Positions 33,754 to 45,985 are shown, numbered from the stretch's first letter. The stretch: 64,000 nt of DNA from Hemerocallis citrina (GCA_017893485.1 CM030367.1:87866910-87930909), one strand, 5' to 3'. Notes: generated by a model from the sequence alone, not told the origin. Numbers and translations are program-made.

Positions 33754-34236
33754 TGATATGGGTAAAAAGAGCCCAACCTTTCGATCCCCTTAAGATCCGC
33801 TCATCCCAAATCATCAAGTCAACAAGTCAAACGGCTTCTACCAACTCAGGCCCACAGGAACACGGGTCCGATCCGCGCCATTAGGATCTGAGACCCGTTT
33901 GCCCCTGCCTATAAATATCAGACCCCCTCCTCCTTGACCAAGGTAATAAATTTTTCTACACCTGAACCCTAGCTACTGTTACTATTCCAATGAATGACTA
34001 GATCGTCAGAGGGCATGTCGGCGGGATCTCTCCCGGTGTTTCTAGGCATTCTGCAGGTACCAAGATCTGAGCCGAGCCACTAGGATCCGAGCCAACCAAT
34101 CAACTTCGACCCCTCTCCTACTACCCCCGAACCAAACATCGGTCCGAGGCCCAGATTTGTTCCAGTGTCATTCCTTCCACTAAAAATTACAAGAACTCAC
34201 ATATATTGCCCCCACACTAAAAAACAAGCAGCACCA
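33754..34236 (+). repeat. gypsy 5' LTR
   Basis: 483 bp, TGATATGGGT...AGCAGCACCA. A TATA box TATAAATA lies at 33910-33917, with 'aataaa' at about 33945. It aligns throughout with 51735-52209. Confidence 0.95.
33910..33917 (+). promoter_or_regulatory. TATA box of gypsy 5' LTR
   Basis: TATAAATA in 'gcccctgcctataaatatcag', conserved in the 3' LTR at about 51902. This is the likely transcription start region of the element. Confidence 0.75.
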
Positions 34237-34317
34237 GGTTGGCGCTGTTTGTGGGAACTGTCACTGACACCGATCCGATCCCGGCCTAGGACTTCATCTC
34301 CAAGCCGATCCTCACCA

Positions 34318-35552
34318 TGGCTCCCAAAGCCCGAAGAGCGCTCACGACGGGGCGCCACGCCGACCCTCGCCAGTCTCATAGCCAAGCGATCACACAGGGT
34401 CACGCAGGAGACAGGCCGAGGGACAGCGAGAACTAGGCCCGAGCGCATCACGCTCAGTGGCCAATGACCTTCAGCATGTCATTGAGCACCGGCAACTCAA
34501 CCGGTCGAGCGGAGGGGCCGCATAGCATCCAGCCGACCCAAGAAAGGGAACAAGGGCACAACCACTCACCCCCGGGAGAACCCGCCTCTACTTGGCCAGG
34601 ACGAGCAGACCCCGATCACGAGAGCCAAGTTCCAAAACTTTAGGAACGAGGTCCTCCAGGCCATCCGAGGCACCCCCAGGACTGAGGCGCGCAACAACAC
34701 CGGTCCTCAACAAGAAGCGCAGGGCAGTGAATCTCACGGTTCGACTCGCCCATAGAGACAATACGAGGCTGTCCTTCGGTGCCCTAAGGAGATGGAGAAC
34801 TGTCTCGCCCATAACGGCGAGGGCGGACCACAATCTGGGCAAAAGTACCGACCAAACCAACCCCCTTTCTAGAATCAATACTAGCGCCCGAAATTCTGAG
34901 GAATTTCATTCCACCACCATTCGAGACATACAACGAGGAGGGCGATTCCGCTGATCACATGGAAGGGTTTAAAACCCTCATGATGATTTATAGCACCTCA
35001 GATCCTCTCCTCTAACGGGAATAGATTTAGAAAATCTTCCCCTGCTCAGTTTTTTCGTTCGACCAGCTAGAGGGGGACTTATTATCTCACTTCTTGACCA
35101 GCCAGAAGGACGAGAAGATGAGCGCGTCCCTCATGGACCTTAAGAAGAAGGAGGGAGAGTCCCTCCGAGAGTTCGTGCAAAGGTTCACCACCAAGGCAAG
35201 GGTGGTTTCCTCTTTAGATGCGGGCGTCGCTTCCGCGGCTTTTCGGCACAATGTTCGGCACGGCCAGTTAAAGGCCTCATTAGCCAAGAAACCGCCCATC
35301 GACATTCCCGACCTCCTCAACAGGGTCGAGAAGTACATCTGGGCTGAGCAAGCTCTGCACCCCGAAGGCATTAAAGAAATTACTGCCAAGGGAAAGCGAA
35401 AAGCAGACGACATCGAGCCCGCCAAGAAGGCCCTGAAGGACGCGTCTGGTCAGAAGCGGCTGCCTTCGGTCCCCCGTTTTGAAATATACATGCCGCTAAC
35501 CCAGAACGTGTCAACCATCCTCTTGGAGATCGAGGACAAAGGGATCGTATGA
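34318..35552 (+). pseudogene. gypsy gag remnant
   Basis: The start M-A-P-K-A-R-R-A-L-T-T-G-R lies 82 bp after the LTR. The open, recognisable capsid-like part is 35094-35552: S-L-M-D-L-K-K-K-E-G-E-S-L-R-E-F-V-Q-R-F (about 35128-35187), which matches the 'l..ikQ...EsLr.yv.RF' block of plant gypsy Gag. It is followed by I-D-I-P-D-L-L-N-R-V-E-K-Y-I and a lysine-rich tail. Upstream (34430-35090) there are stops and frame changes. It contains no zinc knuckle that I can see. Confidence 0.85.
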
Positions 35553-35885
35553 CACCCTCCCCGACCGATCAACAATAAAAAAGGGACCAAAGGTTCTACT
35601 GCCGATTTCACCGAGACCACGAGCACGAGACGGACAACAGCCACGCATATAAAGACGAGATCGAAGCCCTCATCCAGAGAGGGTACCTAAGGGAGTTCAC
35701 TCAGACTAACCCAACCAGAGGGACTTGAGGAATCTAAGGCCTTTGCCTCCTCCTCGAACGGTCAGTAGACAACCCGAGCAGGAACCTGAGCCAGAAGAAA
35801 TCGGGGGCCGGCCATCCTACACTGTGTCCATGGTGGGCCCATGGGAGGGGAATCCAACACCTCCCGTAAGGCCTTCTTGTGAGAA

Positions 35886-36719
35886 GTGAACTCGGTTCAC
35901 GACCAACCGCCTCCCAGGGTTCAGCAGCAGGCGGTCTCCTTCTCAGGGGAATACTTGGAGGACGTCCGGCTCCTGCATTGCGACGCCCTCGTCATCAGCC
36001 TCGTCATGGCAAACCATGAAGTTTGCCGAATTCTCGTGGACAACGGAAGCTTGGTCAACATTCTCTTTTTTACTGCTTTTGAAAACCTCAAGCTCCCCCG
36101 TGAGAAGTTAAAGCTGGCTAGGTACACTCTTCACGGGTTCTCCGGCGTCCCCATCCAAATTGAGGGGATCGTCACACTTGATGTGACCGCCGGGACGACC
36201 CCGATTATGAGAACCAAATCGATGGACTTCATGGTGGTCAATATCAAGGCCACGTATAATGCCATTCTCGGCCGACCCGGCCTCTGCTCTTTTCAGGAAG
36301 TCCCCTCTACCTACCACCTGAAACTGAAATTCCCCACCAACCTTGGAGTCGGTGTTGTCCGGGGAAACCAGGAGTCTGCACATTCGTGCTATATGACCGC
36401 AGTAGGGGGCAGAGTATTCCCCTTTGATGCAGTGGAACTACTGTCTGAAAGGAACCAGCCCGAGTTGGATCCCGTGGATGAACTGGAAGAGGTCTCTTTC
36501 GGTGTGAAAGACAAATCTAAATGGTTCCACGTGAGCCGATCTCTGTCTCCAGAACTAAGGCTGACCAACATCGAATCTCTGGCATTAGCTTTCATTCTCT
36601 CTAAGTGTAGTTCCGATGACAGAACTACACGAGGGGATCGAAGGATGCCACATGGGTCGCTCGCCAAAAAAGCCCTAAACCACGGCTATTATTGGCCTAC
36701 CATGTTACAAAACGCCTAG
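35886..36719 (+). pseudogene. gypsy protease fused to integrase N-terminus by internal deletion
   Basis: This open frame of 277 codons contains a retropepsin-like region with V-D-N-G-S (36036-36050) in the position of D-T/S-G. Next are I-L-G-R-P (about 36263-36280) and the pre-RT segment S-L-S-P-E-L-R (about 36541-36560). It then jumps at about 36600-36630 to the integrase zinc-binding region's end, N-H-G-Y-Y-W-P-T-M-L-Q-N-A (36678-36716). All of reverse transcriptase and RNase H is missing between them, yet the frame stays open. Its current product, if any, would be a protease-like fusion. Confidence 0.85.
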
Positions 36720-37388
36720 GACCTCGTTAAAAGGTACGGCTCTTACTAGAGATTCTCCTCGGTCAAATGACTTTCATAAGCCAAACTCAAGTCGCTGGTT
36801 AGTCCACCCCCCTTTGCCATGTGGGGGGATGGACTTGGTCGGCCTCTTTCCAAAAGCCACAGGCCAAAGGTGATTCCTGGTGGTAGCCATCAACTACTTC
36901 ACCAAGTGGATCGAGGCGGAACCCCTGGCGATGATCACGGGGCATCAAACCTAACAATTTTCCTAGAAGCATATCATTTGTCGGTTCGGGTTCCCACAAG
37001 TGCTCGTCACTGATAACGAAACCCAATTCGCAGACAAAAATATTCGGAAATTCTGCGGAGACATCGGCATTCAGCAGCGCTTCTCGTCGATATCTCTTTC
37101 CCAGTTAAACGGCCAAGCAGAAAATGCCAAACGCCAAACCTTGATGGGCACAAGAAACGGTTGGATAACTCTCCCAAGGGACTGTGGGTCAATGAGCTAC
37201 CAAGCGTTCTTTGGTCACATAGAAACCCCACAGGCGAATCACCATTCAACCTAACCTACGGAACCGAGGCTGTCATCCCCTTGGAAATTGGGCTCCCTTT
37301 ACCCAGGATCATGTGCTTAAATGAGGAGACGAACTCAGCCGACTTCAGAGAAAATTTGGACCTGATCGACGAACTCAGAGAAAAATCC
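36600..37388 (+). pseudogene. gypsy integrase core, broken
   Basis: The integrase inserts the element's cDNA. Seen here: M-D-L-V-G-L-F-P (36829-36852, first catalytic Asp); F-T-K-W-I-E-A-E-P-L-A (about 36900-36930); V-L-V-T-D-N-E-T-Q-F (36997-37030, second Asp); L-N-G-Q-A-E-N-A (about 37107-37130, Glu region); and P-F-N-L-T-Y-G-T-E-A-V-I-P (37242-37280). Stops and at least two frame changes occur. The frame is cut at 37388 by the inverted solo LTR and resumes at 44846. Confidence 0.9.
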
Positions 37389-38228
37389 TGTCACACCCCA
37401 AATTCCAAATAAGACTAAATTCAAAGTTCCATACGATCTTTACACTTCATTCCGTACAATTTTACAAGGAATTAAAAACTTTTATTACAACAAAGTCTTT
37501 TACATCAACACGCAGTAGAATAAATCAAATACAACAATGATAAATGTACTATTGTAATAACTTTAGCATGTAAGTAATCATCAGCAACAAATTTATCTTT
37601 ATATCTTCTTGTAAACTCCAAGACCTGCATATAAAACTGTGGGCACGTTAGTTGCTTACAATCGACGAAATATTATATACGGCCATCCTCACTATGCAGA
37701 ACCGTATAACGATTCTTAAATACTTTAACAAACCACAAACTTGATCACAAAACAAAGCTAAAGAAGGACTATCCTATTGATGTCGTGTTGTGTTGTGCAC
37801 TTAGTCCTTAATGCAGTTATTTATATTACATGATACTAATGCGCACTTATTCGGATTCTCTGCATCCCATACGACATAGGTCCGAGGGCATGCCCTTAAT
37901 CATTCTTCATCTTGTAGTGTTCAATCCCTCGCTATGACTTAAACTACTACGATAACTACGGTAAGTATTCTAAGTTTTCTATAAATTATGAGTCCATGAC
38001 CAGGCATCCTGGAGAGAAACCCACGCACTGACACTTGACTCATCATGCAGGCATCTTGTGGTTAATTTGCCTCAGCCATGGACCATGACACCACCCGTAG
38101 TCACCAAAACACCCCACAAGTGTCGCCACCGAGATGGTATCCTGGAGTAGTATCCACGCTCTAATCATGACACATCATGAGGACATCCTGTGAACACTCT
38201 CACACCGCCAATCCAATGGCCGTCAAAA

Positions 38229-41200
38229 TAGGGATGGCATTCGGGTCGAACAGGCCAGGCCAGGCCGGACCCGCCCGGGTTGGATGTTGACTTGGGCGGG
38301 TTCGGGCCAGGCCAGGCTGGGTCGAAAAGTAGAACTGGCGACCCGCCCAACTCGAGAACCCTTTCGGGTCCAACCGGGTTGGTTCAGGTCGGGTCGCGGG
38401 TTGGCCCATTTAGATAGGGTTTTTTTTGTTTCTTTTTAACTTAAAAAAATAATAATAAAAATAATAAACACTAAAAATTGTAATAATAATAATAAGATTG
38501 TAAGAGTGAATTTGCCAAAAAAATTTTGAAATATTATTCATATGATTTCAAGTTATACAAGTTTCACAATTTCTAATAAGAAATAAAGAATTCACAAATT
38601 TGTTTTATACACTAACATATTTCTTATATACAATTTCAATTTACTTCAATATTTATAATTTGAAATAACAAGCAAAGATCTAATACAATTTTTTTATCTA
38701 TTTACAATTGTCTTCAAGTTAGTGGTCTTCAATTTGTTGTTGTTAACTTGTTGTTGTTCAGCTGTTGGTATTGAATTCTTCATTGTGGTTGCTATTGTTG
38801 TTGTTGTTGTTGTTTTTCCAGCGAGTTGCTCCCACTTGTGGACGTAGATAATATTTTCCCTTGTGTCCTATCTTCAGCCTTCAGCCAGTCTTCTGTGCAA
38901 ACGAGAATCTCTAACGAGTCGGGCTTCAAGCGATTCCTGTAATCAGTTAGAACCCTGCCACTTGAAGAAAATGCACTTTCAGAAGCAACTGTAGAGACAT
39001 GAGGAGTTAGTAGATCTTTAGCCATATATTTAAGAATACTATAAGTGTGTTCATGGTCTTTCCACCATTGTAAAATATCTAGTGGAGAAGTAGAAGACTC
39101 AGAATCTTGTTGATTATACCAATTTAATTCATTTGGTTGATTAGTCCTAGGTTTTTTGGATTGAATTTGTGCAAGTAAATTAAATGTTCTATCATCAAAT
39201 TTACTCTTACCCTTACCCTTACCTTTGGAACTACCAGAAGAAAAACTAACTACAGAAGTTGTACTATTAGAAGCAAAAGATCTATCATAATAATCATGCA
39301 AGTTATTTAATGTAGATTCAAATTTAACTAAAAAAGAAGCGCAATCAATTACTTGTTCTACTGCTTCGGATTCTTCCCCAAGTAATGCAAAAAATATTTC
39401 AATCAAACTCTTCGTACCTTCTAATTTGATACGAGGATCCATAACGATAGCAACACAAAACAACATAGGAGGAGGATAAAAATACTTAAAAAAAAAATTG
39501 TATGCAGGTTTTACAATATCACCAACAAAAGCATCATTTACCATTTCGTTAAAAATTTGCATCATAGTAACTATTGAAATAAAAATGCTACTAGAAGTAG
39601 ATTCATATGATTTTGAAAATTTTAAAGTTACGGTTTTAAAAGGTTCTAAAAGTCTCAAAGATTCGGCATAAAACCAATCAGTGGGAGTCATTTCAAAATT
39701 TGACATATTTTTTGCGATATAAAAATCATTTATAACTGCTTTATATTCGGTAACAACCTGTAGTAAATCAAAAGTAGAGTTCCATCGGTGTTTAACATCC
39801 TTTAGAAATCTTCTAAAAGGTACATTTGAAATCCTACACCAATTTTTCCATTCTTGAAATACGCTGGGACTTAATGCAATAAAATGTACACAATTTCTAA
39901 TTTTAAGTATATATGGATCGGCTTTTTTTAATGCATCTTGAACAAATAAATTTAAAATATGACATGCACATCTAATATGAAAAATATTGTCAGATGGAGG
40001 GTTTAATGCGGATTTTAAAGTAGTAATTGATGGATTGTTGTTAGATATATTATCAAAACTAATACACATAATTTTATCGTGAATATGAAAAATATCACAA
40101 ATTTGTAAAATACGGTTTGCTATTTCAGCGCCACTATGGGGATAGGGCAACGCGGTAAGTGATATAATTCTTTTTTGAAGAATTCAATCATTGTCGATCC
40201 AATGACAGGTTATTCCCATCATTGGAATATTGTTGACACCCGTTCAACAATCCGAAGTTAAACTAACTCTACAAGTTAAACTCCATAAAATTGCAATAAA
40301 AGCGTCCTTCATTTTATTGTACACTTTAAAACAATCCGATTTGCAAGTATTTCTCGGGATTCTTCTAAAATGAAGGTTTAAGGCCGTTTGATTAATATTT
40401 TTCAAGTCCCTACTCTCGGGATAGGAAAATGGTAACTCTTCCTTTATTACTAATCGGGCCATTTCCCGACGAACAAGATCGGGATCATAAGGGTGGCTAT
40501 CAACTAGACCAGTCCTAGGGTAGATTTTTTGTTGGCCGGGTAGGTCAGCAAGAAGGTCTTTATGGTTATTTAGGATGTGTCTACTAATTGTACCGGTACC
40601 ATCACCCCTCTTGAATTTGTATGCCTTCGAACATGTTTTACAAACTTTCAAACCTATACCCGGAGTTTCTTCGTATAGGATAAAATCGTAAAATTTATGC
40701 CAATCACTACTTTCCCTCTACTATTCCTACCACTACGGGGTTGTGTTGTTTCGGTTGGTTGTTGTTGTTGTTCTTCTTCTTCTAATTGTAAGTCTCCTAC
40801 AACCTCATCGTGTGTACCCCATTGTTGGGTAGGAGGATCATGGTACTCTTCGGTGGGCTCACTAATTGGGACAATTGGTGGCCTACGGGAAGTGTCGGTA
40901 GAATCTTGCCCACTTTGGCTATGACCGCTACCGCGTGATCTAGATATAATGTAGTAATGTATGTAAAAAAAAACTACACAATGTAGGAGAGATGAGTTAT
41001 AAAAAAAATCTAGAAAACAAGATGGTTGAGATAGAGAAGATCAAAAAACCAACAAAAATTATAACTACAACAAAAATTAAATAAGAAGAGAGGTATGAAA
41101 TTTTGATACCGTTCACTGTGGATTTGCGTGTATAAAAAAGTCCGTGAAAATAAGAATTGAAGTAGAAGTAGAAATAAGCGATTCTGAAATTGAAAAGTTG

Positions 41201-41765
41201 AGGAGAGCTTGGAGGAGAGTTGAAGACTTGATCACTTGGAGTTGGACGAGAGTTGAAGAGTTCAAGACTTGCTTGTTCAATACTTCAATTGTTCACAAAT
41301 TGCTTAGAAATGAGTTATAATAGTAGAGAGAGTAAGAGTTTTTTGTGAATTTTTTGATGGGGTTTTTTTTGGGGGGGGGGGAATATTTATAGGGTATTTT
41401 TTTTAAAAAAAAAAACCCAAAACGGCCATTAGAGTCGTTGAGGGCTCTCTGGACAATAGTGCCGTTGGCACAGTTTTGCGACCCGTTCGACCCGCGGGTC
41501 AACGGTCGACCCGGGGCGGGTCGAACGTTTGACCTGTTCGAGTCTAACGGTTCGCGGGTCGACCCACGAGTTGGCGGGCAGGTTGGGTTTTTTAAGCGGG
41601 TTTGCAGGCCGGGTTGAGCGGGTTGGATCCACTAATTTCGAGACCCGGGTCGACCCGTTACTGTTCATGGGTTCGACCCGAACCCGAACCACCGTTTTGC
41701 GGGTCGGTTTATACGGGTGGGTCGCGGGCGGGTCGGCGGTTGACCCGGTCCACTTGCCATCCCTA
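38229..41765 (-). mobile_element. Ac-like hAT transposon (3.5 kb), decayed
   Basis: The terminal inverted repeats start TAGGGATGGCA on both strands (38229 on plus; 41765 inverted). Subterminal 150-300 bp on both sides are GC-rich and full of GGGTCGACCC, ACCCGCCC and CCAGGCC motifs, unlike the AT-rich interior. Flanking octamers CGTCAAAA and CCTCATAC agree at five of eight positions, an eroded or chance target duplication. It encodes a BED/RNase H-fold/hATC transposase remnant. Confidence 0.88.
38792..40945 (-). pseudogene. hAT transposase (BED zinc finger to hATC), broken by nonsense codons
   Basis: This is an Ac/RICESLEEPER-type transposase. On minus: a low-complexity N-terminus with a Q run (about 40945-40720); the BED-type finger (V-C-K-T-C-S-K-A-Y-K-F ... 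I-S-R-H-I-L-N-N-H, 40650-40570); the catalytic region with C-H-I-L-N-L-F-V-Q-D (about 39960) and H-R-W-N-S-T (about 39785); and the hATC dimerisation region (D-I-L-Q-W-W-K-D-H, L-T-P-H-V-S-T-V-A-S-E-S-A-F-S, 39075-38975). A glutamine run precedes the stop at 38792. The long frame is split by TGA at 40244-40246 and another TGA at about 40174. Both fall where tryptophan is expected, and the frame is continuous through both. An additional frame change lies near 40710. Confidence 0.93.
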
Positions 41766-42491
41766 CCTCATACTCATGTTTTTCTCTTACTTTCATCACA
41801 TCTCCACTATAGTGTAGTCCTTACATTTTTAGTTTATTTTATAAGAAAATCATCACAACCTAGAGCTAGCTTACCCTACCGGATTTAAACCAAAATAAAA
41901 GAGACAGTCAGCCTACCTGACTACTTCTTAAGAGATGCTCAACCGACACTGGTTAGCTCTCAATTTCATTAATAAAACTGCCGGTCACTAAGGTCTCGCC
42001 TAGTCTCTAGATTCCAACAACAATTTCTTTCTAGAGATAAACAATATTTCATATTCAATCTCAAAATAATTATATAATTTCTTTATTCATATCTCTTTCT
42101 CAAAAAGAATATTTCTTTATAATGTCATAACATGATAATAATTCAATTCAACCACTTTATCAATTTAATCATCTATAACATTGTACACAATTTAAATCTT
42201 CATTTAATCAATATTAAAATTCATAAAATTTCATTAAAAGAAATTCTAAGTGCATTCCAACTTTCATTTTTCTTAAATTAATTATAGTCACAATTTTATC
42301 GATAAAAATCAAGTTCCTTAACAATATTTAATGTAAAATCTCTTTCAGTTCACACAAAATATATCCAAATATTGTAGAAATAATTTTATAAAGTCCAAAC
42401 AAATTTTAGAAATTTAAATAAGATTTTTCCCAATTTTTTATTTCATTTAAAAATTTAAAAAATCAACAAAACAAAATAAGTGCCAAATTTT

Positions 42492-42595
42492 GGATTCGAA
42501 CCCAGGCTTAACCCACCCAGAAATGAACAGTGCTAGTTCCAAATCGCACCCGCTGACCAGAAAGTCTAAGGCGGCTAATTGATTTGGGTTAAACT

Positions 42596-42660
<65 letters not shown>

Positions 42661-42695
42661 AGACTCGAACCCAGGTACACAGCTCCGCTGAGCTA
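42492..42695 (-). other. Two tRNA-like box A/B motifs in inverted solo LTR
   Basis: On minus: a perfect box B GGTTCGAATCC (42502-42492) after TGGTCAGCGGG (42559-42549); and TAGCTCAGCGG (42695-42685, perfect box A) with GGTTCGAGTCT (42671-42661). A (TA)30 tract separates them. The spacings (46 and 13 bp) and the lack of acceptor stems argue against real tRNA genes. Confidence 0.5.
42598..42658. repeat. (TA)n microsatellite
   Basis: About 30 uninterrupted TA dinucleotides. It creates spurious Tyr-Ile open frames on minus. Confidence 0.97.
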
Positions 42696-44845
42696 CAGTA
42701 ACAGACTTAATTCGCACTCGAAGACCAGTATGGCCAAAGTGGCTAACTGATACGAGATTGGTTAAATAATTTTTGTACATACCGACTGTCATTTAATTTT
42801 CCCTTAATAAACGTGATCTTTCACTTGATTTGTGCTTCTACAAAAATATAAATAATTTTTCAGAATGCGTTTCTTTTAAAAATAAAAAAAAAAACATTAT
42901 CGTACATGTTCTCAAATTCATAAGTTTCTCATTTTTGCAATATAATAAGATCTTTCTTCAAAAATGCATAAAAACACATATACTCAATTTTCCAAGTAAA
43001 ATGTTGTCTTTCATCAAAACTCCTCTATCAAAATTCTATACTCAAAAATATATATATATGAGGCTATTTCCACATTTTTCTATTATAATAGCATTTTAAA
43101 ACTATTTTCATACATATTGCATTATTGTGACTACAATAGAAATTATTATATCATGCACACTTTCTTTTCGTTTCAACAAATTAACATTTTCTTTCTAATT
43201 AATAAGAGCATGTGACTCACAATAATATTTCTACACATCATAGCACAATTATATCAAGATCATGAAATCTACAAATTAACATACCAATCAACATTTAACA
43301 ACCAAAATATATATTATCTACCATGCAAATCTACTCCTACATTCGAAAGAATTTTAGAATCACCCACCCAAAATTGAAGAATTTTGATGTACTCAAATGA
43401 ACTCCTAGAATTAGAAGCTCCTAAAAACTCCGCTTTGGCCTCCTCGAATTCCGCACACCAAGAGAACTCCCCAATATTCCATTCGGCCAAGCACAGCAAG
43501 CATCCCATCACCATTTCGGCAACAACAACAGTGAAGGCATCAACTCCATTCGGTAAGCATCAGCATGAGTATCTCCATCATTTCATATACATATGTGTAC
43601 ATATAAACTTATATATATATATATATATATAGTAGGTGGGGAAAAGCAACAGAGAGCATGCTGAAGTTGGGGGTTCGTAAATGACAGGGGGGGAAAGCAT
43701 TCATCTCAAAACCTTTATATCTATATATGTATATGTCCACATATATGAGTATAAAGGTGGGATGGAGAAGCAACAGATGGGATGGCTTGTTGTGGCTTGC
43801 TTTCGGCAAAGTCGGAGAAGGACAAGAAGGAGGGAAAATGAGAGTAATGAATGGGGGTATATGTATATATACATATATTGCATGATGAGACTGAGTGTAG
43901 AAAAACAAAATGGGGATTGCTTTTGCTGAATGTGGTTTCGAAAGTAAAACAGAGAAGGAAGAAAAATGGGAGAGAGGAGGAGAAGTGAGTTTAGGGGTCA
44001 TTATATAAGACATTAGTGATAGTTGTAATAACTACTCCCACTAATATGCCCACTAACTCCACTCCTAAAATTCAAACTCTATTTATCCCTCCAACCCAAA
44101 GAGAACCAGCCTCTATTCATGTCCAAACACGTGCACGTGCTTCGCACTTGCACACACACTTTATACATATACATATATTTAATTTAAAAACACATGTATA
44201 TAATATATTGTAAATGTTTAAGTAAAAATTAGTTTAATAAAAAGTTATAGATTTTCATGCACAAATAAAATAAATACACACACACTTAAAATATTATTTT
44301 AAAAGACAATGCAACTAATACGTGCATTGCAAACACGTTCGTCGCACGTGAAATATCAAAAATGTGAAATCAACTTTATCAATGGAAAATTATTAAAATA
44401 TAATCTAAAACAACATAAGAAAAATATATTGATTAATTTTACATATTCCACGACGTAATTACTATATATATAGAAAACACATGCATTACACGTATAAAAG
44501 TATTTAAATCGAAATAGCAGAAAAATAAATTTTCGTTTATAAAAAAAATTTGAATACATAAAATAAATAATTGTAACACATAGAAAATATTACACGTAGC
44601 GATGGAAAATACATAATCGATACGTGCATCGATAATATGTAAAAGCACGTAAAACACAAAGATCGGAATTTGTATTTGAGTTGATTCCAATAGGATAAAA
44701 TCAATACGGAAAATGCATAAATAGTCGGAAAACAAAATACGTAGAGAAACATGTTACAAATGTTACCAGTAACGGTACAAAATATACCTGCGTAACACCC
44801 GAGGACAAAATTGGTATTTCCAACTTTGCGGGGTGTTACAAATCC

Positions 44846-45120
44846 GCCGTCAGAAGAAGCATATACCAGCAGCGGATCGAGAGGTTGTACAACAAAAAGG
44901 TCTGTCCCACCAACATCAAGCAAGGTGACCTCGTGCTTAGGAAACTAGCTATTTCCGACCCTAACAAGAAGAGGAAGTTGTCCCTAAACTGGGAGGGCCC
45001 ATATAAGGTCTCCGAGGTGGTACACCCTGGCAATACCGACTTGAAGACTTGGGGGGCAGGATAGTCAAGAGGCCCTGGAACACGGAGCACCTCATCAATT
45101 TTCTCGATGGGGAGGACTAG
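44846..45120 (+). pseudogene. gypsy integrase C-terminal part
   Basis: This is the continuation of the integrase after the inserted LTR: I-E-R-L-Y-N-K-K-V (about 44875-44902), G-D-L-V-L-R-K-L (about 44925-44948), and L-N-W-E-G-P-Y-K-V (44984-45010). Then, one frame shift later, come R-P-W-N-T-E-H-L (about 45071-45094) and a stop at 45118-45120. These are the standard C-terminal motifs of plant gypsy integrases. Confidence 0.92.
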
Positions 45121-45249
45121 ACTTCTTGTGTAATCGGTCTTGTGTAATCGGCACTACGTGCCACCCCATGTATGCAAACATAAATAGTAAAAAGAATTAT
45201 GTGTAACCTTATCCTTCCCCTTTTTGTTCAAATTTCTGTGTAATCTCAC

Positions 45250-45985
45250 AAGCTAGAGATGCTTGATGCTCGTCGTTGACTTCGAGCAAAGCACTAGCTT
45301 TTTCACAAGCTGGCGGGGCTCGACACTCGGCACTAACTTCGAGCAAAGTCCTAGCTTTCTCACAAGCGGGAGATGCTCGACCCTCGCCGTTGACTTCAAG
45401 CAAAGCAATAGTTTTCTCACAAGCTGGTGGGGCTCAACGCTCGGTACTGACCTCGAGCAAAGTCCTAGCTTTCTCACAAGCTGGAGATGCTCGACACTCG
45501 CCGTTGACTTCATGCAAAGCACTAGCTTTCTCACAAGTTGGTGGGGCTCGACGCTCGACACTGACCTCGAGCAAGGGCCTAACTTTCTCACAAGTAGGAG
45601 AGGCTCGACGCTCTGCACTGACCTCGAGAAAAGCACTAGCTTTATCACAAGCTAGTGGGGCTCGACGCTCGGCCCAGACCTCGAGAAAAGTCCTAGCTTT
45701 CTCACAAGCTGGAGATGCTCCACGCTCGCTGTTGACTTCGAGCAAAGACCTAGGTTTCTCACAAGCTGGACAGGCTCGAAACACGGCACTGACCTCTAGC
45801 AAAGACCTAGCTTTCTCACAAGCCGGGCAGGCTCGACGCTTGGTAGAGACTTCGTGCAAAGGCCTAGCTTTCTTACAAGCTGGAGATGCTCGACGATCGC
45901 CACTAACTTTGAGCCAGACACTAGCTTTCTCTCAAGCTGGAGATGCTCGATGCTCGACAGTTACTTCGAGCAAAGTCCAAATTTT
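45250..45985. repeat. 57-bp minisatellite, array 1 (about 13 units)
   Basis: The core 'ctagctttctcacaagctgg' recurs with a period of exactly 57 bp in the units measured (45295, 45352, 45409, 45466). Because 57 is 19 codons, each frame repeats a 19-residue motif and several frames stay open on both strands, including a 300-codon frame at 45276-46175. It alternates two subtypes: '..ggggctcgacgctcgg' and '..gatgctcgacactcgcc'. Confidence 0.95.

Larger units (their letters stand above)
37389..44840 (-). mobile_element. Inverted solo LTR with nested hAT element
   Basis: It begins TGTCACACCCC and ends GGGGTGTTACA on plus. The AATCC duplication is exact (37384-37388 and 44841-44845). The first 800 bp are the inverse of the right end of the solo LTR at 27992-31351 (TGCATCCCAT..., CAATCCCTCGC..., then the terminal sequence), so it is the same family in opposite orientation. 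After removal of the hAT (38229-41765) it is about 3.9 kb. The part from 41766 to 44840 has no genes. It has a (TA)n run, tRNA-like boxes (42492-42695), and short AT-rich open frames without domains. Confidence 0.92.

Noticed and set aside
41429..41888. Gly/Arg/Thr-rich frames on both strands at the hAT right end
   Set aside because: Produced by the GC-rich subterminal repeats of the transposon, with no domain and no continuity with the transposase.
42485..42700. Real tRNA genes
   Set aside because: Box A and box B matches exist, but spacing and acceptor, D and anticodon stems do not form a cloverleaf, and they lie inside an LTR.
42447..42792. Tyr-Ile repeat proteins on minus
   Set aside because: They are translations of the (TA)n microsatellite.
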